From Nansenia antarctica (taxonomy: Eukaryota; Chordata; Actinopteri; Argentiniformes; Microstomatidae): a DNA stretch of 64,000 bases. Where the stretch lies: assembly GCA_963989245.1 (NCBI GenBank), contig OZ022341.1, forward strand, positions 45,870,192 to 45,934,191. The letters run 5' to 3'. Positions 50,601 to 59,955 of the stretch are shown in pieces. The notes beneath the pieces were generated by a model that worked only from the letters and a program-made list of their open reading frames with translations, ran no database searches and was not told where the DNA came from. Within the stretch, counting starts at the first letter, position 1; every line of letters begins with the position of its first letter. The position numbers and the translations under genes are program-made.

Positions 50601-53600
50601 GTGCGATTTTGGGGTGTCCCAGACTAAAGATCACCAGTCGTGGCAATATCTGTGGTCGTGGGTCCAAAACGGTGGTCCTACGTCGTACTGTGTGTGGTTC
50701 AAAGATGACTGATGTTACGGTCTTGTGACCAAAGATAGCCTGTGACAAATATCTGACAGTGTCAGAAATGTTGGATGAGCGTCTCACAATGTGAATGCTG
50801 CTATGACCTATGTCAACTAACCAACGAATAGAAATGCAGAATGGAAGAGCGACAACACAGGCGCTAAACTCAAATGCAAGTTGGCCCCTTTTCCCTAGCC
50901 ACGGCCTTGTCCACATGTTTCTCTTTCTCCTCCTTTTTTTTGGCCTTTTCCATGCACATGAATGCCACTATTGCAAGTGCACGCTTCTTGCTAGGCTCCA
51001 ATTCATCAGAGCAATTGCACGTCATCTCCCTGTCATCAGAATGATCACGCCCCTTTTTGGGCGATAGAAGTGTAGAAGTTTGACTGGCGGTCAATGGGAA
51101 TTTCTGGTCTTCGCTACTTTAATCCGATAAAATAAGAAAACCGTAGTGCTTTTTAGATATTAGGAGCCCAAATCCGATGGCCAGTTAGGCAAACTATTAT
51201 ATAGTGTCGTTGCCGATCAATGATCGACGTCGTTATATAGAGAAAATTAATGAAATAGGGGTTGATTCATCAGATCAGTCATACGTCATCTCCCTGTCAT
51301 CAGGGATTTGTAGTTCTTGGGTCAGGTGGTTCATCCACATGGATGGAGGCAGACTGAAAGGACACACATTCATTGCCTATTTCATAAATGTTCTCCATAT
51401 AACGACGTCGATCATTGATCGGCAATGACACTATATAATAGTTTGCCTAACTGGCCATCGGATTTGTGCTCCTAATATCTAAAAAGCACTACGGTTTTCT
51501 TATTTTATCGGATTAAAGTAGCAAAGACCAGAAATTCCCATTGACCGCCAGTCAAACTTCTACTCTTCTATCACCCAAAAAGGGGCGTGGACATTACGGG
51601 AGGGGAAAGTACCCGGATGCGTTGCTCTGATGAATTGCTTATGTTTATCTCTGCTGCCATGGGAGCCGGACGCACGCTGATTACGTTTAATGATGACGCT
51701 GATGACGTAGCCTACGATTCAAGTTTGTGGCTCGTCGCACAGATCAAATTGATGGTTATACCCAAGATTATTAGTTCCATGTTGCACAGTGTGGCTTTTA
51801 ATAAACTTATAAGATCGCAAAAATGTCACAGTGTGTAGTGTTAAGACATCAGTTGGGCCTTTAGCCTGAGACTTTTACTGCCACATTGAATAATGAAATG
51901 CTAATTTAATGCTTTAATGACAAATCGATTTTCATGTTTGTCATTTTATTTCCTTGCTGTGATTGTATGAAAAGAAAACTCATATTCAATATACCATTGA
52001 ATACTTTTCCATACTCTGATAAGTACGCAATCCTGGTACCGTAAGTAGCCATGTCATGCGATCGCAACAAGGAAATTAAATGACTTGAATTGATTTCATT
52101 TTTCAATGTGCAGTGTTGTACCAGATAGTATTATGAAACTTAAAAGTCAAACAGACTTTCTTTGCTTTTTTCTTTTTCAATTTGGCAGGCATTATGTATA
52201 CTCAATCATGAAATTGATAATGCAATACAGAGTTTTTAATTAAAATGTTCATTGTGTCACAAACAATGCATAGACATTTGGGGAAATAAATTGCAGACAT
52301 GATATTGATTAATCATTTGCCACTTTGAATGTAAGATTTCATTATGGCAGGTACGGTATATGCTTCCATATTTAAATGAATTTATTTGCGAAAGATAGGA
52401 TAGAGACAAGCTACCCTTTGTTCTTGTTATCCATCATCAGTAATGACATTTTTCCTAAATTTCATTGTTTGGTACCTGTACTGTAGCAATGACAATAAAG
52501 TCCATTCATTCATCATTCAAATGTTTCATGACGTTCATGGGTCAGTTGTTCAGTAATGGTGTATACTAGAGCAGATACATTGGACAAGTGAACAGTATTC
52601 AGGCACAGTTAGCGCCAGGGGGCACAGCCTGTCTATTGACATGTGTTTGGTTGTGTGAGGAATGGTGGTTATTCTCTCTCTACCTCCCTCTCTCACTGTC
52701 TCTCCCATCTCAGTTTAAGATGCATGACTGATCAACTCTAGTGCTGAGTGCTTGTCTATTGTCTATTGAGAAATTTGACAACTAAGCTCTGCAAATGCTT
52801 AATGCAGATTGTCATGTCTGGTTAGCCTATTCCTGTCTTTCGGCAAATGCTTGTTGAGGCTATTGAATCAGTATTGTGTATTTCAGAATCCTGTGCCCTA
52901 TCATTTTCTATTAAATCAACAGGAGGAAGTCAAATTCTCAGCTCAGCACTTGGGCAATGACTCTAAAGTACTACCAAACTAACAAGGCAGCATGAGTGAA
53001 GCATGTGTTTTTTCTACAAGCACCTCGGCCCTCCAGTGTTTCTGAGCCACTGATAAAGTGAAGTGAAGTGAAAGTGAAGTGAAACTTTATTTATATAGCG
53101 CCTTTCGTACATGAATGCAACTCAAAGCACTTTACAATAGAAACAATGATTGAAAACAAGATTACAGAAAGAGGGGGAGATGGGGGGGAGGGGACACGAG
53201 ACAGTAGGGGAGGGGTGGGGGAGGGGAGGGGAGGGAGGGGTTACATCTTTGCTTACACTAAACAAGCATACATGTCAATAACACAAATAATAACTTGTAT
53301 AACCATCTACTTTGCTTACACTACATCAAGCTTACACTAAATAAGCATACATGTCACTAATAATAACACCACATTACTGCCTTGTATAACAAATGGTGTG
53401 TCTAATCTAATCGGCGCACTGTGCTGCCACTGTGGGGGGGGGGGTCCTGTATATGGTCCTTGACGGAAGTCACGATAAAGCCAAAAACCACCGTAGTACG
53501 ACCTGAGGCATGAGTAAGGAGGGGTGCTGCTGATCCAACATGAGACATGGGAATGGGAGAGTCCCAGCAGAAAGGGAATCAGTTCCCTAGCCAGGCTTTG

Positions 53601-54140
53601 AGCATTGCACTTTCACAGCTCATTACCCCGGCCACTGACCTGGACAAGGTGATTCAATGATGGAAATTCTCCCGATTGACAAACATTTCACCATGTCTGT
53701 AATTACCTTATAAATATCTCCTCTACATTCACAGAATACTTAAGATACATCAACATCCTTGAAAAAACACTGTTTTAACCAGAGTGTGTGAGGCAGTCAA
53801 GCATTTCCAGAGCAATTTCTCTGCATTAATAAAATGATGAGGTGAGCCTCCTCTGTGTTCACTTAGAAAAAGAGCAGGGAGAGAGACTTCGACAGTACAC
53901 CTGGAGTTACTTACCAAGCGTGTCTTTGAGGTTCTTCACCAGGGAGCCCTTCTTCAGGCTGTTCTTGCGCTCCACATAGTTGGAGGGCACATAGCCCGTG
54001 AGGTTGGCGGCATTGCGCACCCTCCACCAGGTCTTGGAGTCGTCCAGGAGATAGAGCCGCTCGTTTTTCCGGATGTCAAGTTCCTGGTCCTGCTGTGCCG
54101 TGTAATCCCACTTGGCTATAACAATCACCTCCTCTGTCAT
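42475..54140 (-). CDS. nck2: nck2, SH3-SH3-SH3-SH2 adaptor protein (3 coding exons)
   Basis: Cytoplasmic adaptor that links phosphotyrosine proteins (SH2) to proline-rich actin regulators such as WASP and PAK (SH3 domains); this role is family knowledge. Joining 54140-53915, 43924-43146 and 42669-42475 gives 1200 nt, 399 residues plus TGA. SH3-1 is about residues 2-61 (DYTAQQDQELDI, WWRVRN, GYVPSNYVE). SH3-2 is about 112-170 (DGWWRGS, GWFPSNYV). SH3-3 is about 213-273 (ALYPFSS-like start, PEWWRC, GLVPKNYV). SH2 is about 304-399 with FLIRDSESS, phosphate-binding Arg about 330. The KTSARDASPTPS linker and MTEEVIVIAKWDY start point to NCK2 rather than NCK1. Exon phases match (1 then 0). It is about 19 residues longer than the human length I recall, mainly a Gly/Glu-rich linker after SH3-2. 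Intron lengths are about 10.0 kb and 476 bp. Which teleost ohnolog (a or b) is unresolved. Confidence 0.96.
42682..42733. repeat. (AG)26 microsatellite abutting nck2 last-intron acceptor
   Basis: 52 nt of AG, read as CT on the gene strand, followed by TTCCCCCCCGTAG and the terminal exon. The repeat therefore forms the polypyrimidine tract of the last nck2 intron. Confidence 0.9.
43146..43924 (-). CDS. nck2: nck2 coding exon 2 (SH3-2, SH3-3, start of SH2)
   Basis: Large 779-nt exon. Acceptor CTCTCACAG then GTCTGGGG; donor TCCTCG then GTGAGT. It enters in phase 1 and leaves in phase 0, consistent with both neighbours. It encodes residues 76-335: linker, SH3-2, a long Gly/Glu-rich linker, SH3-3 and the first SH2 strand ending DSESS. 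Confidence 0.95.
45420..46130 (-). mobile_element. LINE 3' fragment in nck2 intron
   Basis: Minus-strand translation at 45724-45957 reads MPTQILTNFYRCTTESILTS and CITSVRYASCNTQDRMEDGE, a degraded RT C-terminal segment of the family also seen at 10.2 and 28.1 kb. Flanking sequence continues that family into its 3'UTR. Confidence 0.75.
46470..46800. repeat. Possible solo LTR-like sequence
   Basis: CT-rich block, 'gattgaataaatagtc' poly(A)-like signal and 'ctttacttgtgatctatttc' downstream, as in U3-R-U5 organisation. No termini or target duplication demonstrated. Confidence 0.3.
47595..47660. repeat. (AAT)n-(ATT)n perfect palindrome
   Basis: About ten AAT units switch directly to about eleven ATT units, so the tract can form a long hairpin. 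Confidence 0.9.
49640..49925 (+). mobile_element. SINE or LINE 3' tail (dispersed fish repeat)
   Basis: Contains 'ggatgagaagttaaaccgag' and 'aattcccaatctggccctca', and ends TTACCTGGTAAAATAAGGTA followed by AAATAAA. The end matches the style of the L2-like tail at 8270-8305, suggesting a shared retrotransposition partner. Confidence 0.65.
49926..50998. other. No gene recognised
   Basis: Intronic sequence of nck2 with short meaningless ORFs. Confidence 0.5.
50999..51637. mobile_element. Foldback element related to the 12-kb CACTA-like interior
   Basis: Inverted ends CAATTCATCAGAGCAA and TTGCTCTGATGAATTG. The arms share 'gatagaagtgtagaagtttg' and its complement, and 'ccaaatccgatggccagtta'. The centre carries inverted 'cgatcattgatcggca'. 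The same arms occur inside the element at 11.4-13.1 kb. No ORF. Target duplication unclear. Confidence 0.8.
51640..53040. other. No gene recognised
   Basis: AT-rich intronic DNA. Confidence 0.5.
53915..54140 (-). CDS. nck2: nck2 coding exon 1 (SH3-1)
   Basis: Encodes residues 1-75 plus one base of codon 76. The minus-strand 3' end reads CTTG then GTAAGT, a consensus donor. The 5' side lies behind a TTTCAG acceptor at about 54157, so this exon (53915-54156) also carries about 16 nt of 5'UTR and further upstream noncoding exons are expected. The start is chosen because it has A at -3 and gives the family N-terminus. Residue 30 reads Tyr (ERLYLLDD) where I recall Trp in mammals. Confidence 0.95.
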
Positions 54141-54147
54141 TTTTCAT
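54076..54147 (-). promoter_or_regulatory. Overlapping upstream ORF at nck2 start
   Basis: An ATG seven bases upstream of the nck2 start, in the +1 frame, opens a 23-codon ORF that runs into the coding region and stops at TGA (54076). Its context is weak (T at -3), while the nck2 ATG has A at -3. Leaky scanning would be needed to reach nck2. Whether it is translated is inference. Confidence 0.5.
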
Positions 54148-54187
54148 GGAGTCCCCCTGAAACAGGAGGCAGAGAGGGAAGACCATG

Positions 54188-55228
54188 GGCCTCATTTATA
54201 AAGCTTTGCGTAGAACTGGCGTAAAAAGCTTGCGTACGTAGACAAGCAAGAGCGCTTACGCTTTTCTTTTAGATTAGATTCAACCTTATTGTCATTGATA
54301 GAGTACTAAGTACTAACGAAATGCTAGTACTAAGTACTAAGACAACAAAATGCAGTTCATCATATAACCAGCATTGTGCAAAAGCCAAGAATGTTTCAAG
54401 TTTATTGTTACGTCACATTAAACGAGTGTAAGAGAGTAAAATTCTATTAGGCATTGGTTTCTGACATTGCAGCACAAGACATAAGGCAATAGAAATAATA
54501 CAAGATAAAGGTGACAATATTACAGGTAAGACAGTACACGCTAGTGGTGCAACTAGTAATAATAGATAGTTAAGTAATAAAGTGGCTGTGCGTCAAGTTT
54601 TTTTTTTTTACATGGGGTATGCTTGGGGATGATAGTCGGTTGTCTACAGCGAGCTTGTAGGAGGATGAGCCATGTATGGATCATCATCTTCAATGTATGG
54701 ACATTGTATGGTGTATCACTGGACTTATTGGGAACGTTACCCTTATGAAGACGTTCATTACTGTGAAGTCAATGTGGACGGTGCTCAACTTGTTCATGTT
54801 CAGCCTCGCGCTTCACGCAATGAATATGAATGTAAAAAGGCAATATCAATATCAATATGATATGTACAGAAAGACACAAAGATATATGTACAGTGTGATG
54901 CGTACAGGACAAGGGCGAATATATGTACAGGATATGTGCAGTGTGCACATATATTCTTTGTGTGCACTCCTTCATATATAATACGTGAGAGGTAAGATTT
55001 CGATTTATGTTACACAATGGTAGCAATTTCAATCCGTTTCTCCAGTTTCTTCCTTCTCTGAGTCTCAGTTGCTCATTTCTCCAGTTTCTGTGTGTATGCA
55101 TGGGTCCGAGTGTGTGTGGAGGGCCGCACATTTTCACGCCAAGTTGTTTTTTTATAAATCCCAAAATTGCGGTCAAAGATGTGTACACACGTTCTTGGGC
55201 ATATGCAAGCTTTATAAATGAGGCCCCT
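54188..55228. mobile_element. DNA transposon remnant, TIR GGGCCTCATTTATAAA
   Basis: 'gggcctcatttataaagctt' at the left and 'aagctttataaatgaggccc' at the right are inverted ends about 1.04 kb apart, next to a probable nck2 5'UTR exon. The interior holds a LINE 3' tail (54270-54600, minus) and no intact transposase. A common fish repeat terminus; family not assigned. Confidence 0.75.
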
Positions 55229-56123
55229 GGTCAGCGCGGAGTCAACTGGGAAGTTAACACGGCAACACGCACGCTGACAAAAAAGAGGAGAAGTGAGAAG
55301 TGATCGCGTGTGTACGCTATTTCTTAGACTGCGTGCATGGCTGGCACTCGTGTGTCAGACAGCTGTTGTAAAACATCTGGCTACAGCTAATGGCCCTGTA
55401 ATTCTTTGTCTGCAGACGGTACCGGTTGCCTGTGGCTTACAGAGTGTGGAGTGTGTGTGTGTATGTGTGTGTGTGTGTGTGCATGTCACTCTACAGGACC
55501 GAAGGCAAGCACATGAAGGTGGAACTATCCATCTGCAACCAAAGGGACACCTCCCTTCAGATTTAGAGCAGGGAGCTCCTACTTTAAACACACTCACCAC
55601 ACGAGAGCCTCATCTCCATCTCGGCGAGTGCCTCTACTTTTTATGAGCATTTCTTATTCATCTTAAATGTCCTGAATTATTTAGAGACACACTAAGCGGA
55701 GCACTGTGCCGTGTTAAATGCATCTATAAACACGACTTATGGAGAGAGAAGGATGGATAGGGAAGGCAGAGAAAGAGAGGGAGGGAGGGAGGGCAGGGAG
55801 GCAGCACCATATGGCCGCCGGGCTTAATAGGGAATAAATAAAACAAATCCAGGGAGATATCCACTGGAGGTAAACAACAGAGGATCTGTAACTCTCCTGT
55901 TCATAGACAGAGAAGGGCCAGAAGAAGAGGTACCTAAGATAAAGACTTGGAAGGGAGCAAGAGAGCATAAGTCAAAGAAAGGAGAGAGAGATAGAGAGAT
56001 GGATGGAGAACATAAAAAAGAAGGAGAGAGGGAGGGAGATAGTAAAGGAAATCGATTGGATAGAGATCTTGGAGAGAAGAATAGAGGTAGTTAGAGAGAG
56101 AGAAAACGTGAGTGAGTGAGTGA

Positions 56124-56159
<36 letters not shown>

Positions 56160-56620
56160 CCGGCAGAGCGTGCCCTTCAAAAGTGCTTACTGGATCCAAT
56201 GTCTCACACGAGACTGTGTCAGACACAGATATTGCAGTGACAGGCTGTTTCGTCCCCTCCCAGGGCCACTCAGTGCTCCGCTGCCCAATCGTCCTGACAC
56301 CCTGCGTAGTAGAAGCAGGGCTGTGAGCCAGCCTCCACTCACCCACTCACCCTCCCACCCGTCACCCCATCAGCAATAGAGGCCTTCAAACTAGAAGGTC
56401 CAGGCGCCATGGCGACATGATATTGCACAACTGGAAGTGTAATGCTAAACACTGGCCACTTCTCAGCAGAGCCTCTCTTATTCACACCAGTCACTAGCTC
56501 TCACCCTGGAAAGGGGGTGTAGCAACTAATAATGTAATAACTACCGATAATGTCATACTTACTAATAATGTCATACGTATTGCATTTATAAAAACTGATA
56601 TTGTAATAATTTCAATAATA
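55229..56620. other. No gene; purine-rich tracts
   Basis: 'gtgtgtg' at 55449-55482 and GA-rich simple sequence at 55740-56160. No exon or element supported. Confidence 0.5.
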
Positions 56621-57046
56621 CATTTTTGAAATTTAGCAGACGCCTTCATCCAAAGCGACTTACAAGAAATCCATTTGACAGTGAATCATCTATCCACCAG
56701 TCATAGCAGGAAAAACTAATCTATGCTCGGGGCCAGGGGCCATTGGCAGTTGTGGTGCTAGAAGAAGGAATTATTCAATAATTTATTTTAATTAAAAGTA
56801 GAGAAACTGTACAGGGGGGTAGAGGGGAAGTGGATGCCTCAGGAGGGACAGTTAAGGTGTAGCCTGAAGAGATCGGCCTTCAGTGTACGGTAGGGCTGCA
56901 ACAACGAATCGATGAAATCGATAATGAAATTCGTTGGCGACAAATTCCATTATCGATTCGTCGGGTCTTGTTCCATAACAAACCTACTTCCTGTTGACGC
57001 ACGCCACGCTGTCTTGCGGAGCCGGCTCGGCGGCTACATTTAAATC

Positions 57047-57251
57047 ATGGCGGAGGCGGAGAAAACGACTCGACCGAAATCGTCCAAGGTATGGGAGCAC
57101 TTCACATTAAAAGCTACTAAAAAATGTGTTTGCTGCAACCTATGCAAAACCGATCTTGCATGGCACGGGACGGGAGCACAACGGTGATGCGAGAACACCT
57201 TAAAAGAAAGCATGTGACAGTGATCGATGAAGACGGCTCAGCCTCAGCAGG
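57047..57251 (+). pseudogene. hAT BED-finger exon, frameshifted
   Basis: Opens MAEAEKTTRPKSSKVWEHF, then CVCCNLCKTDLA; after a frameshift near 57165 it continues REHLKRKH. Together these give the C-x2-C ... H-x4-H pattern of a BED zinc finger. It ends at GCAG then GGTAAG, a plausible donor. No downstream transposase exon was found. Confidence 0.7.
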
Positions 57252-57789
57252 GTAAGTTATACGAGTTTAACGTTGGCTGTACCCATGCCATACGTTGCGC
57301 TTTGAAGTGAGGATCATTCGTTTCACTGGCACAGCTGTAGGCCTAAGTTAGTTCTTCTCGTTTATCTAATAGATTCTCCCTCTTAATGACCTATTGTATT
57401 TTTAGCTTGCTATTCGCATTCTATGCCTTCAGCACCGGAGTATGTTCATAGCAGGGCTGCCAAGTCTCACGCAATCACCGTGAGACACACGCATTTCAAC
57501 CAGTTCTCACGCTCTCACGCCGCATCTTTATTTCTCACGGCGAGAAATAACAATTTGTTTTACCGGACATGAGTTTCGTGGCATCTTTCTGCACGCGCGT
57601 TAACTTGAGTCTGCAGTCGAAGCGGCAGGCGAGCGCTGATGGAAGAACCTGTCTGTGTTCAGGCGAGCTGCAAGAACGTAGCAAGCAGGGTTGCCAGATT
57701 GGGCTACTTTTGGTACTGGACGGGTGGATTCGGCAGCTTTTAGACCGGTTGGGCTGGACATTGTCAATTCCGTCTGGCAACCGTGGTAG

Positions 57790-58013
57790 TGTGGGAGTTG
57801 TCACAATGAGACGACAGACGTAGGCTGGAGTCGAGGTTGTTTACTTCTCCTCACTTTTAGATACATGCAAAACATACACTCAGTAAGTAACAACAGTAAC
57901 CATAGTAACAATACTAGTATATCCCGGAACCGGAAACCATAGCCCCTTTAACACCCACTTTTAAAGGTACAAGCTCTCCTTGGTGAATGTCTCTCCTATG
58001 TGAATCACCACAC
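57790..58013. mobile_element. About 220-bp insertion, TGTGGGAG...CACACA
   Basis: Absent from the sister copy, where 'ccgtggtag' runs directly into 'caaaatatgtgcatac'. Ends TGTGGGAG and CCACACA suggest a solo LTR or a small TIR element. Boundaries uncertain by a few bases; no clear long duplication. Confidence 0.6.
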
Positions 58014-58031
58014 AAGCAAAATATGTGCATA

Positions 58032-58415
58032 CAGGTGCAACTCAAAAAAATTGAATATCGTGCAAAAGTTCATTCATTTCAGTAATTCAACTTAAAGGGT
58101 TAAACTTAAATATTATATAGACTCATTGCATTGTACATATGCATGATTATACTTTTCAGAGGGCTGACATTTCTGTATTTAAAATCCTTTTCTTATTGAT
58201 TTCATGTAATATGAAAAATTTCTGAGATATTTAATTTGGGGTTTTCTGTACCCTAAGCTGTAAGCCATAATCATCAAATGTATAACAAATAAAGGCTTTA
58301 AATATCTCGCTTTGCATGTAATGAGTCTATATAATATCTAAGTTTAACCCTTTAAGTTGAATTACTGAAATAAATGAACTTTTGCACGATATTCAAATTT
58401 TTTTAGTTGCACCTG
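58032..58415. mobile_element. 384-bp MITE with about 95-bp TIRs and TA duplication
   Basis: Left arm CAGGTGCAACTCAAAAAAAT and right arm complement CAGGTGCAACTAAAAAAATT stay nearly identical for about 95 bp, to 'tatatagactcatt'. It is flanked by TA on both sides. The sister copy at 20.04 kb has the empty site 'gtgcatacattacaac' (read inverted), confirming insertion at TA. This fits a Tc1/mariner-type nonautonomous element. Confidence 0.92.
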
Positions 58416-59955
58416 TACATTACAACATCGTATCTGGTAGCCTACTGGACTGGGTTGCACCAATATGGCGTAAGTCATTACTAAATGCAGGCATTTAGTA
58501 GTTACTAAACCCCTAGTTGTTACTAGCTAGTTTCAAACTAGTTGTTTACTCATTTCGGTTGCACCATGCCAACTTAGCTAGTAAATACTCAGTTTTGGTA
58601 ACTGTTTTTTGTTTCTCTACTGTAATATAACCAGGTACATTATTAATAATAATAATAATTCATAATCATTTCAATTTACAATACAAATACAACAATTGGG
58701 GATCCCTCAAAAAAAAATGGGCGCGCTGCGCGCAACCACCAAGCCCTCATTCTGACCCAGGAAAAACCCTGGTATGTACTGTATAACATGATAGCCATCT
58801 ATGAGCAATGCACTGTATATAAGATGATGACCAAGGGTCTTTCTGCTGCTGACCAAGGGGCTGAGTCCTGTTGAAGGGGCCCATTTTTCTTTTAGAGTCT
58901 GTAGGCTACTGTATTTGTTTATTAAGAGTTCATAAATATGAGATATTGTCTGAATTTTTTTCTTGTTTTATAAAATGTTAATTACTTTCATTTCTTGTGC
59001 TGGTTTATTATGAACAACATGTAAAATTGCAGGAAACTAGCACAAATAATTGGGTGGGAGAGAGGGGCCGCCGCTGCCAAAACGCGCACAGTTTTGGGTC
59101 GCTCCACCGCCAAAAAATCTCACTCCAAACTTTTGGTGAAACTTGGCAGCCCTGCTCATAGTCACTTGTATTAGTAAGGAGATGCACTTGTGAGTTCTGG
59201 CGAAGCGTCAGCTAAATGACTGTAATGTAATGCGATAGCCAGTGAGTGTTTGCTCGCATTCATGAATTCAATATTGCATGACAAGTGTATTTAGCTAGCT
59301 GGCTAACGTCAGTGGTAGAGCAGAGGTGATAAGCTAAAGGCTAGCTAGTGGTAGCCTACCAAGCTACCCGTGAGTTAGAGTGAGGCACTGACTGTAGCCT
59401 AGCCTATTGTATGGAGTGAGAGGACACATTGCATTGTTTTGGAGCATATCTGTTATATAAAAACATTAGTGTCTTGTCTGTAGCCTATATTGCACTTGCA
59501 ATGCATGTATTGAGCTAGAGTTCAACTACTTTATTGAAACAATCTACCGCCATAGTCCATGGCCTGTTGTTAAACCTATTTGATGTAGCAAAAAAGCCTT
59601 TTTTATTTATATTATTTTTTATTTGTTATTAATACTTCATTCATTTTGCACATGTATATGTATAGGCCTGGCTGATTTAGAAAACATAAAATAAAATTTG
59701 CAAAAGAAATCTGTTTTTTTCATTTTTATCCGGAAATTATCGGCAGATTAATCGATTATCAAAATAATCGTTAGTTGCAGCCCTAGTGTACGGCGGAAGA
59801 TAGAGAGTAACTCTGCAGTCCTGACAGCAGTGGGAAGCTTGTTCCACCAGCGGGGTACCAGGACAGTGAAGAGTCGTGAACACGTAGCGCGACTGCTGCA
59901 TCCGGTGATGCCAGTCGGCCAGCAGAGGTGGAAGGGTGGAGAGAACAGGCTGGTG

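Larger units (their letters stand above)
43925..53914 (-). other. nck2 large intron (about 10 kb)
   Basis: No coding exon seen. Contents, low to high coordinates: purine/pyrimidine-rich sequence near 44.2-45.0 kb, a LINE fragment (45.4-46.1 kb), an LTR-like stretch (46.5-46.8 kb), an (AAT)n/(ATT)n palindrome (47.6 kb), a dispersed 3' tail (49.64-49.93 kb), a foldback element (51.0-51.6 kb), and a short 'tatagcgcctttc' repeat (53.05-53.14 kb) followed by a G-rich stretch to 53.24 kb. The remaining AT-rich sequence shows nothing I recognise. Confidence 0.7.
57451..59155 (+). mobile_element. GCAGGGCTGCC-TIR DNA element nested in hAT
   Basis: Ends GCAGGGCTGCCAAG and CTTGGCAGCCCTGC, flanked by a 5-bp duplication TCATA (57446-57450, 59156-59160). 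It is full length but interrupted by two later insertions. An inverted, 5'-incomplete sister lies at 19487-20445. No ORF. Superfamily uncertain. Confidence 0.82.
56891..59785 (+). mobile_element. hAT element with 8-bp target duplication
   Basis: Inverted termini TAGGGCTGCAAC and GTTGCAGCCCTA are flanked by an exact 8-bp duplication GTGTACGG (56883-56890, 59786-59793). The subterminal ends are rich in 'atcgat'/'aatcgatta'. A BED-finger exon lies near the 5' end. The rest of the transposase is missing and a second transposon sits inside, so it is nonautonomous. Confidence 0.93.
56630..59955. repeat. Older dispersed repeat split by nested transposons
   Basis: The left part (56632-56890) begins with 'gcagacgccttcatccaaag' and ends 'gatcggccttcagtgtacgg'. 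The right part resumes at 59794 ('cggaagatagagagtaactc') through 'ccaccagcggggtaccagga'. The hAT element fills the gap exactly. Confidence 0.7.

Noticed and set aside
54676..55303. ORFs at 54.7-55.3 kb on both strands
   Set aside because: Inside the GGGCCTCATTTATAAA transposon remnant; no domain and no agreement with nck2 splicing.
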